Shown one piece after another: positions 1 to 4,682 of a stretch of DNA of 9,514 nt (the stretch's first letter is position 1; every line of letters begins with the position of its first letter). The DNA lies in NCBI GenBank assembly GCA_001872925.1, contig MNYD01000088.1:1-9514 (forward strand), given 5' to 3'. The notes beneath the pieces were generated by a model. That model ran no database searches. It was not told where the DNA came from and saw only the letters and a program-made list of their open reading frames with translations. Position numbers and translations under genes: made by a program. The DNA is from Dehalococcoidia bacterium CG2_30_46_19. GTDB taxonomy: Bacteria; Chloroflexota; Dehalococcoidia; GIF9; AB-539-J10.

Positions 1-1
1 T

Positions 2-1384
2 GCTAAATGGGGCAAATACCTGAGGGCGCCGCAGATTTTCTTCAAGATTCTGGAGAAAGGCAAGGGGAAGCTAGTGCCACTAAAGGAAGTCGCCGAGGTG
101 AAGCGTGGCTTTACTACTGGTGTTAATGAGTTCTTCTACTTGACTGAGGAGGAGATAAAGAGGAGAGGGATTGAGAAGGAATTCTGGATGCACCAGGATG
201 AGGAGGGAAACTGGGTGCCGAACTATGTCATCAAAAGCCCTAGAGAATGTAAATCCATCGTGGTCAAACCTGAGGACTTGAAATATCGAGTCTTGATGAT
301 TCACAAGGATAAAAAGAATTTAAGAGGAACCAATGTCCTCAAATATATCCAGGAGGGTGAGAGCAAGGGCTACCACCTCCGCCCCACCTGTGCTTCAAGG
401 GAGAGGTGGTATGAGCTTCCTCGAATAAGCGGAGAATTACTTTGCATGATGAGCCTAAACGATAGACATATCTTTTGGCTAAACCATGACAATTACATTG
501 ACGCCAGATTTTACGGAATATCATTGAAATCCAAGCAAAATGAGGATTCCACAGTTGGTTCCATTTTGAATTCGTCGTTTATTCCAATGCTAACAGAGCT
601 TTACGGTAGAGTAAATCTCGGGCAAGGAGCGCTTGATGTAAAGGTTTATGAATATAAAACAGTGCCGATAATCCATCCTAATAAGGTTTCCAACTTGCAA
701 GTGCAAAATCTTGCAGGAATCTTGAGTAAGTTATCTAATCGCTCGATTGGCTCAATTTTCTCTGAACTTGGCGCTTCTTCTCCCGAAGAAGTCTCCCTAG
801 ACAAAGTCAAGCCTGACCGCCGTGAGCTGGACAAGATTGTGATGGGGGAAATTCTGGGCTTAACCGATGAAGAGCAACTTGAGGTCTATCGAGCAGTGGT
901 GGATTTAGTGAAATCCCGAATTGAGAAAGCCAAGAGCTTTGGCAAGAGGCAGAAAACAAAAGAAGGAATAGATATTGACCTTTTGGTGAAAATGGTGATG
1001 GACAAGCTTGGCGAGAATACCTTAGGGAAGTTTTATCGAGAGAAGATTTTGTCCCACAAGCCTTTGCGCAGTCGGAGCTTGCCTAGAGTTTCAGGCGAAG
1101 TTAAATTAGAGCAGGAGCTCTTTGGTTGGAGGCTTTCTTCAGGCAGGGAACACATAGACTGCGCTTCAGAGATGGAAGCCCGCTATCTCAAAGTTTGGCT
1201 GGAAGCTGGGCTGGAGAATGTCAATATCCCTAAAGACGAAGTTTACCTAAGCGAAATCGTCCCCGAGTTGGAAAACCTAAAGCAAAAGACAGACGATGTT
1301 TTCGGGGATTACCTTGGCTCCATCCTCGACTCCAGACTTTGCCAGCACCTCCTTCACCAACTCTGGCAAGAGGCTACGAAATGA
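2..1384 (+). CDS. N6-adenine DNA methyltransferase, C-terminal part (5' end outside window)
   Basis: The reading frame is open to the left edge, so 460 residues of a longer protein are visible. The GTG at 74 is not a credible start, because the 24 codons before it read naturally into it (WGKYLRAPQIFFKIL), a sequence typical of the region between the catalytic and recognition domains in large N6-adenine methylases. The catalytic SAM-binding and NPPY parts would lie upstream. Visible parts are a TaqI-like target-recognition domain, beginning near LVPLKEVAEVKRGFTTG and running through FWLNHDNYIDARFYG to the VNLGQGALDVK segment, and then a helical C-terminal extension. The extension ends with a PKDEVYLSEIVPELENLK stretch and LWQEATK, which looks like a natural family terminus and not a truncation. 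Its role would be restriction-modification or orphan methylation. No endonuclease or specificity gene is visible. The assignment rests on motif recognition. The start and the partner genes cannot be seen. Confidence 0.82.
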   Translation, partial: AKWGKYLRAPQIFFKILEKGKGKLVPLKEVAEVKRGFTTGVNEFFYLTEEEIKRRGIEKEFWMHQDEEGNWVPNYVIKSPRECKSIVVKPEDLKYRVLMIHKDKKNLRGTNVLKYIQEGESKGYHLRPTCASRERWYELPRISGELLCMMSLNDRHIFWLNHDNYIDARFYGISLKSKQNEDSTVGSILNSSFIPMLTELYGRVNLGQGALDVKVYEYKTVPIIHPNKVSNLQVQNLAGILSKLSNRSIGSIFSELGASSPEEVSLDKVKPDRRELDKIVMGEILGLTDEEQLEVYRAVVDLVKSRIEKAKSFGKRQKTKEGIDIDLLVKMVMDKLGENTLGKFYREKILSHKPLRSRSLPRVSGEVKLEQELFGWRLSSGREHIDCASEMEARYLKVWLEAGLENVNIPKDEVYLSEIVPELENLKQKTDDVFGDYLGSILDSRLCQHLLHQLWQEATK

Positions 1385-1392
1385 ATGCCTGT

Positions 1393-1445
1393 GGGCAAAA
1401 CTGGGGATGGATTACAAGAATATTAAATGTAACTGCGTGTGGTGA
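1393..1445 (+). repeat. Direct repeat copy 1 (coding-tail remnant) after the methylase gene
   Basis: This 53-nt segment begins 9 nt after the methylase stop and matches copy 2 (2333-2385) at 45 of 53 positions. In one frame it reads AKLGMDYKNIKCNCVW followed by TGA. Six of the eight differences from copy 2 fall on third codon positions, five of them silent, which suggests that the copies diverged as protein-coding sequence. The frame differs from that of the methylase. I do not recognise the parent protein. Confidence 0.75.
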
Positions 1446-1462
1446 AGAACCAATTCCCCTAC

Positions 1463-1491
1463 TTGTAATGGAAACCGTTATCCATTATAAT
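1463..1491 (+). promoter_or_regulatory. Predicted sigma70-type promoter of the Phd/PIN module
   Basis: A TTGTAA -35-like hexamer at 1463-1468 and a perfect TATAAT -10 at 1486-1491 are separated by 17 nt. Transcription would start near 1498, giving a leader of about 25 nt before the antitoxin ATG at 1524. A second TATAAT occurs at 1501-1506, so an alternative start a little downstream is possible. Confidence 0.55.
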
Positions 1492-1507
1492 CAATATGAC
1501 TATAATG
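1483..1507 (+). promoter_or_regulatory. Inverted repeat over the -10 box, probable antitoxin operator
   Basis: CATTATA at 1483-1489 and TATAATG at 1501-1507 are perfect inverted arms around an 11-nt spacer, and they cover the -10 box and the expected start of transcription. Phd/YefM antitoxins commonly repress their own promoters by binding such palindromes. Binding here is inferred. Confidence 0.45.
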
Positions 1508-1523
1508 ACCATAGGGGATTAAG

Positions 1524-1793
1524 ATGCTTAAGAAAATATCGGCACAGAAAGCCAGGCAAAGATTCGGTGAGCTGATGGATGAAGTTCGCCTCAGGGGGGA
1601 TAGGTATATTGTGGAGAGGGGAAATAAGCCTATGGTAGCGGTGATACCTGTGGAAGAATATGTTGCCTGGGGAAAGGTCAGGGAAAAGCTTTACGAGAAA
1701 ATTGAGTCGCTAAGGGAAAGAAATCGAAGTGTAGACGCGGAAGTGCTGGAGAGCGAAATCAGGGAGGCAGTAGAGGCAGCAAGGCAGACTTGA
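1524..1793 (+). CDS. Phd/YefM-family antitoxin
   Basis: This 89-residue protein is the expected size for a type II antitoxin of the Phd/YefM fold. The N-terminal DNA-binding and dimerisation part is recognisable: KKISAQKARQRFGELMDEV is the usual first helix region, and YIVERGNKPMVAVIPVEEY gives the characteristic beta strands, in which a residue pattern ending in V-A-V-I-P-x-x-x-Y is conserved. The C-terminal third is highly charged and probably helical; in this family that part is the toxin-binding tail. The start is supported by an AGGGG SD at 1513-1517, 6 nt before the ATG. The toxin gene follows after 16 nt. It should neutralise the PIN toxin and repress the module's promoter, which carries an inverted repeat. 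Functional pairing is inferred from the gene order. Confidence 0.87.
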   Translation: MLKKISAQKARQRFGELMDEVRLRGDRYIVERGNKPMVAVIPVEEYVAWGKVREKLYEKIESLRERNRSVDAEVLESEIREAVEAARQT

Positions 1794-1809
1794 CCAGAGA
1801 ACATCCCCT

Positions 1810-2241
1810 ATGCTCAAGATTGTTCTGGATACTAATGTGTTTGTCAGCGCACTGATAAATCCCCGTGGCAAACCAGCTCAAATCCTCAATTATGTCTTTG
1901 AAAGTAAGGTTCGCCTTTTTACTTCACCCTCTATTATTGAAGAGCTAGAGCGAGTTTTGAGCTACCCAAAGTTGGTGAAAAGACATGGGTTGGAGAAACA
2001 AGAATTAAAGAAATTTGTATCTGACCTGTTGAGCATTTTGTCGCTGGTTGAGGGAAAGAAGGCAATCGAGGTGATAGCGGAAGACCCTGCGGATAATAAC
2101 TACTTATCCTGCGTTGTGGATGCAAAGGCAGATTTCATTGTCTCCGGAGATATACATTTGCTGAACTTAAGGGAATATGAAGGAATACAAATTATCACGC
2201 CAGCACAGTTCCTGGAAATGCTGGAAAAGGAGAAACCTTAA
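1810..2241 (+). CDS. PIN-domain ribonuclease toxin (COG1569-type)
   Basis: This 143-residue protein is a complete PIN domain of the type annotated as putative toxin component of a toxin-antitoxin system. The acidic metal-binding positions expected for a PIN RNase are present: D7 in VLDTNVFVSAL, E44/E45 in SIIEELERVL, D92/D95 in EDPADNNYLSC and D114 in VSGDIHLL. It is therefore predicted to be an active Mg/Mn-dependent endoribonuclease held in check by the upstream antitoxin. It lies 16 nt after the antitoxin gene. No convincing SD precedes the ATG, so translation may depend on coupling to the antitoxin. Ten bases spanning the start codon (1803-1812) are exactly complementary to the antitoxin's SD region (1510-1519). 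The RNA target is unknown. Confidence 0.88.
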   Translation: MLKIVLDTNVFVSALINPRGKPAQILNYVFESKVRLFTSPSIIEELERVLSYPKLVKRHGLEKQELKKFVSDLLSILSLVEGKKAIEVIAEDPADNNYLSCVVDAKADFIVSGDIHLLNLREYEGIQIITPAQFLEMLEKEKP

Positions 2242-2252
2242 TACACAAAACA

Positions 2253-2300
2253 AAGATTGGGATTATCGGCGGAAGTAAGCCTTATAACATAGAGACGAGA
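2253..2300 (+). pseudogene. Possible decayed fragment of a gene start (KIGIIGGS motif)
   Basis: Just after the PIN stop, one frame reads KIGIIGGSKPYNIETR. This resembles the extreme N terminus of 5'-methylthioadenosine phosphorylase (KIGIIGGSGLYDIE-like) or, less well, an Asp/Glu racemase. There is no start codon in frame, and the similarity stops after about 16 residues. It could be a scar of a deleted gene or a chance match. The identity is weak. Confidence 0.2.
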
Positions 2301-2332
2301 AATTGCCTTCTGCAAGGAAACCCTGGCAATAC

Positions 2333-2385
2333 GGGCAAAGCTAGAAATGGATTATAAGAAGATTAAGTGCAACTGCGTGTGGTGA
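2333..2385 (+). repeat. Direct repeat copy 2 (coding-tail remnant) between the two TA modules
   Basis: It reads AKLEMDYKKIKCNCVW followed by TGA, in a frame open back to 2293. That upstream reading (FCKETLAIR and so on) has no ATG or GTG start. It matches copy 1 at 45 of 53 positions and copy 3 at 28 of 31. It lies between the PIN gene and the hicB promoter, so each toxin-antitoxin pair is bracketed by copies. Confidence 0.75.
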
Positions 2386-2397
2386 GAGATGCAACAC

Positions 2398-2427
2398 CAA
2401 GCTATATGGTATACTGTCAGTAGCTTG
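2398..2427 (+). promoter_or_regulatory. hicBA promoter with spanning inverted repeat
   Basis: An extended -10 element, TGGTATACT at 2407-2415, lies 24 nt before the hicB ATG. No good -35 is visible, which is usual for extended -10 promoters. It is enclosed by perfect 7-nt inverted arms, CAAGCTA at 2398-2404 and TAGCTTG at 2421-2427, with a 16-nt spacer. That placement fits an autorepression operator. The function is inferred. Confidence 0.45.
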
Positions 2428-2438
2428 TAGGTGATGTT

Positions 2439-2684
2439 ATGAAGGAAATATTTCTGGAGATTCAGCTAGAACCCCTACCTGAGGGGGGATTCTTGGCTAC
2501 CAGCGATGAACTGCCCGGGCTGGTAGCTCAAGGACGGACTGCCACAGAAACCCTGGAGATTGCCCAGGATGTGGCTCGCAAGCTCATTGAGTCCTACATT
2601 GAACATGGTGACAAGCTCCCGCCCAAGCTCCAAACTGCTGCTCCCGTGAGTGTCAAAGTCCGCATTCCAGTGAGCATATCCTGA
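2439..2684 (+). CDS. hicB: HicB-family antitoxin
   Basis: This 81-residue protein has the short HicB-like antitoxin fold (COG1598 type). The family pattern is seen in the beta strand EIQLEPLPEGGFLATSDELPG, with the conserved DELPGL turn, followed by the helix TATETLEIAQDVARKLIES. No ribbon-helix-helix or helix-turn-helix extension is visible after residue 65, so any DNA binding may depend on the HicAB complex. The start is supported by an AGGTGAT SD at 2429-2435. The stop TGA overlaps the hicA ATG by one base, giving a translationally coupled antitoxin-first operon. It is predicted to bind HicA and block its RNase site. Confidence 0.87.
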   Translation: MKEIFLEIQLEPLPEGGFLATSDELPGLVAQGRTATETLEIAQDVARKLIESYIEHGDKLPPKLQTAAPVSVKVRIPVSIS

Positions 2685-2908
2685 TGGGAAGGCTGGCTGG
2701 ATTTAGTGCGGATGAAGTTATTCGTAAGTTGAGGCGGGCAGGCTTCGTCTTTGACCGCCAGGCAAAGGGAAGCCACGAAATATGGTGGAATCCTCAAACT
2801 CATGCTCGCACTACAGTGCCTCACCACCCTGGCGACTTACCCGAAGGAACACTGCGAGCTATCTTGCATCAGGCTGGATTAAGTATAGAAGAATTTTTAC
2901 AGCTTTAG
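2684..2908 (+). CDS. hicA: HicA-family mRNA interferase toxin
   Basis: This 74-residue protein has the double-stranded RNA-binding-like fold of HicA. The N-terminal helix with VIRKLRRAGF and the strand carrying GSHEIW, with the catalytic-type His31, are both present. The VPHHPGDLPEGTLRAILHQAG segment is the usual second half of the family. It is predicted to cleave mRNA in a ribosome-independent manner when free of HicB. Its ATG overlaps the hicB stop (TGATG) and lacks its own strong SD, so it is probably translated by coupling. The length and motifs look intact, so the toxin should be active. Confidence 0.9.
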   Translation: MGRLAGFSADEVIRKLRRAGFVFDRQAKGSHEIWWNPQTHARTTVPHHPGDLPEGTLRAILHQAGLSIEEFLQL

Positions 2909-2942
2909 GAAATACCAACTGAGGGAAAACTAAATGCTTGAA

Positions 2943-2973
2943 GCAAAGCTGGGGATGGATTATAAGAAGATTA
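2943..2973 (+). repeat. Direct repeat copy 3 (shortened) after hicA
   Basis: This 31-nt segment matches copies 1 and 2 at 28 of 31 positions each, then diverges abruptly. In frame it reads AKLGMDYKKI and continues TIPWD to a TAA at 2988-2990. The same frame has an ATG at 2934 with a GAGGG 8 nt upstream, so an 18-codon micro-ORF (2934-2990) is formally possible. Its end overlaps the stop codon of the convergent reductase gene. The novel 3' part contains a small palindrome, AATCCC-GT-GGGATT. Confidence 0.7.
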
Positions 2974-2986
2974 CAATCCCGTGGGA

Positions 2987-3934
2987 TTAACTCCTGGCCT
3001 TGACGTGTCTGGCAAAATCCTCAAAGGCCTCCTTTGTAGTGTACTTAAATTTATAATTTAGTTCCTTTTTTAGCTTTTCATTACTGGCAATCCACGGATA
3101 ACGCACCATGTTTAAAGCAGGGCTTGGAAATTCTGACATAAACTTAATGCGCAAAAACCACATTATACTGTTGAACGGATAGAGGACGGATGGCGGTAAT
3201 TTTAAAGGCCGGTTGCCGAGGATGTGCAGCATCTCGTCAAAAGTCATCGTGCCATCAGCAGCTAAATTGTATGCCCCTTCCTTCTTCTTCGACAGGAGCT
3301 GATAGATAATCTCTACAAGGTCATCTTCATGTATGAACTGAAATGGTGCAGTATCTGGTGGCAGTGGCACTATTTTCTTTTTAAGATGTCTGGCAAGTGG
3401 GTTATTAAATCCAGGGCCTACTACGAAACTTGGTCTTATAATAGTTAAGCATACATCAGGGTGGGTTTTCTTAAACTTTTTATAGATAAACTCCAGCTCC
3501 TTTTTGTTTTTGGAGTACGTGAAATCATCGTTTCCCCTCAGTGGAGAGCCCTCCGTCAACAAAGATGGGTTATCTTTATGAAACCCGTACGCAGCAGTAG
3601 AAGAACAACATAAAAGCTGTCCCACGCCAGCCCTGGCGCATGAATCCAGAAAGTTCTTTGTCCCATTGATATTAATGTCTTCCATCAAGGTCTTATTGTG
3701 TATGGGCGGCAAGATGTAAGCAGCATGGATAGCACAATCTATGCCTCTTATTAAGAGTAGTAGGGACATATCGTGCCTGACATCATGCTTTATAAACTCC
3801 AGTTTTTTCGAGGTATATGAAGGTGGTTTCATATCAATTCCGACAATGCTTTCCACCTCATCCTTCTGGGCAAACAGAGAGACAAGCTTGGAGCCAAAAT
3901 AACCTGAGACACCGGTTATAAATATATTCTTCAT
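2987..3934 (-). CDS. NAD(P)-dependent epimerase/dehydratase-like SDR protein
   Basis: This 315-residue protein is an extended short-chain dehydrogenase/reductase. Its N-terminal Rossmann fold has the glycine motif TGVSGYFG at residues 7-14 and an acidic D34 ending the second strand (VGIDM), which favours NAD over NADP. D51 in KHDVRH is the usual adenine-contacting position. The active-site set is present: Ser111/112 in CCSSTAAYG and the Tyr140-x-x-x-Lys144 pair in YSKNK. IIRPSFVVGPG at 165-175 is the usual substrate-side loop. Length and residues are intact. The start has an AGAAGG SD 8 nt upstream. The substrate cannot be told from the sequence; the family covers nucleotide-sugar epimerases, dihydroflavonol-type reductases and steroid or lipid enzymes. 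It lies 235 nt downstream of the acetone carboxylase operon on the same strand, and a functional link is unproven. Confidence 0.83.
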   Translation of the reverse strand: MKNIFITGVSGYFGSKLVSLFAQKDEVESIVGIDMKPPSYTSKKLEFIKHDVRHDMSLLLLIRGIDCAIHAAYILPPIHNKTLMEDININGTKNFLDSCARAGVGQLLCCSSTAAYGFHKDNPSLLTEGSPLRGNDDFTYSKNKKELEFIYKKFKKTHPDVCLTIIRPSFVVGPGFNNPLARHLKKKIVPLPPDTAPFQFIHEDDLVEIIYQLLSKKKEGAYNLAADGTMTFDEMLHILGNRPLKLPPSVLYPFNSIMWFLRIKFMSEFPSPALNMVRYPWIASNEKLKKELNYKFKYTTKEAFEDFARHVKARS

Positions 3935-3954
3935 AAATAGGGCCTTCTATCTCC

Positions 3955-3967
3955 GCTATCCGATAGC
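3955..3967. promoter_or_regulatory. Short perfect palindrome upstream of the SDR gene
   Basis: GCTATC-C-GATAGC lies 20 nt upstream of the SDR start codon on the - strand. The central gap of one base is too small for an RNA hairpin loop, so a protein-binding site is more plausible than a terminator. No clear promoter hexamers flank it. Confidence 0.25.
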
Positions 3968-4057
3968 ATCTGATACTACAATCCCGGCCAATCCATTACA
4001 TTTATCTATAGTTAACCACAAAACTATTTATAATTTTGCTTGTTTTTTCAGGAATGT

Positions 4058-4116
4058 CAAATCCCCCTCAGTCCCCCTTTTCTAAAGGGAGTTCAACGCC
4101 CCCTTTAGAGGGATTT
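4058..4116. repeat. Palindromic C/G-block repeat, possibly a dispersed element
   Basis: This segment in the SDR-acxC gap alternates blocks of C and G. CCCTTT-TCT-AAAGGG forms a tight hairpin at 4075-4089. The outer parts, AAATCCCCCTC near 4059-4069 and GAGGGATTT near 4108-4116, can pair with a two-base bulge. Short elements with this composition occur in many copies in some bacterial genomes. Only one copy is visible here. It may also act as a bidirectional transcription stop. Confidence 0.5.
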
Positions 4117-4150
4117 TTATACGAACTTATGTGGGATACTCTAATATCTA

Positions 4151-4181
4151 AAGAGAGGATATGCCTTGCTTACACTCTCTT
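4151..4181 (-). terminator. Weak hairpin at the end of acxC
   Basis: Arms AAGAGAG (4151-4157) and CTCTCTT (4175-4181) can pair around a 17-nt loop that contains the acxC stop codon. On the - strand the second arm is followed by only a short TTTAGATATT stretch and no T-run. It is therefore a poor intrinsic terminator and may instead protect the 3' end of the mRNA. Confidence 0.2.
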
Positions 4182-4682
4182 CTTATCGGGAGCGGGCTTT
4201 CCCAGCCATTCCTCGTAAAAAGCGTCTATATCGGGGAGGAAATTGAATACCGGAGGACAGCCGGGGGGCGCCAGCTCAGTATCTAAAAGCGCAAGGCAGC
4301 CGGGACAGTAATATTCCCTTATTTCCTCCCATTCCGGGTCTGAATGCATGTAGGGTGGATATATCTCGTCGAGGCTTTCGTTGGTATCTCTCACTCTAAC
4401 CCGGCACTTTGTCTTCCAGTTCTCCCGATAATCGCCGAATTCGTAGCCACAATCACACTTGACTATCCTCTTCCCTTCTTTTGACACAATGTATAAATGT
4501 TCATGGAGGGGCAGAAGGATTTTCTCCTTCCAGGAAACGCGTTTTTGCATAATCTCCATAACCTTTTCGAACCTATCGTTATCCTTTTCCTCAGATAATA
4601 TCAGCCGCAACTCAAGCCACGGTAGCTTACCGTCTATCATCCTTTCGATGGTTTCAACATCATATTTATCATATTTTTTCAT
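4170..4682 (-). CDS. acxC: Acetone carboxylase gamma subunit
   Basis: This 170-residue protein has the length and pattern of the small gamma subunit of acetone carboxylase (Acetone_carb_G family; Xanthobacter AcxC is about the same size). Visible signatures are the cysteine groups C76-x-C78 with C93 (KCDCGYEFGDYRENWK) and C126-x-x-C129 with C142 (YYCPGCLALLD...PPGCPP). They look like zinc-binding positions. The end has the family's FNFLPDIDAFYEEWL. In the enzyme the gamma subunit completes an alpha2-beta2-gamma2 hexamer. The ATG directly abuts the alpha stop (TAAATG), with a GGAGG SD inside the end of the alpha gene, so its translation is tightly coupled. The presence of this subunit separates the operon from generic hydantoinase/oxoprolinase pairs. 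Confidence 0.87.
   Translation of the reverse strand: MKKYDKYDVETIERMIDGKLPWLELRLILSEEKDNDRFEKVMEIMQKRVSWKEKILLPLHEHLYIVSKEGKRIVKCDCGYEFGDYRENWKTKCRVRVRDTNESLDEIYPPYMHSDPEWEEIREYYCPGCLALLDTELAPPGCPPVFNFLPDIDAFYEEWLGKPAPDKKRV

Noticed and set aside
74..1384. GTG at 74 as the true start of the methylase
   Set aside because: The same frame is open to the window edge and the residues before 74 fit the family, so the gene is cut by the window rather than starting here.
1339..1575. 78-codon + strand frame across the methylase end and the antitoxin start
   Set aside because: It overlaps two well-supported genes in another frame, has no SD and no recognisable content.
1393..2973. The three repeats as integron attC sites or a CRISPR array
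   Set aside because: The repeats lack the imperfect inverted symmetry and core sites of attC. They are only three, unequally spaced by 600-900 bp and with genes between them, so they are not CRISPR repeats.
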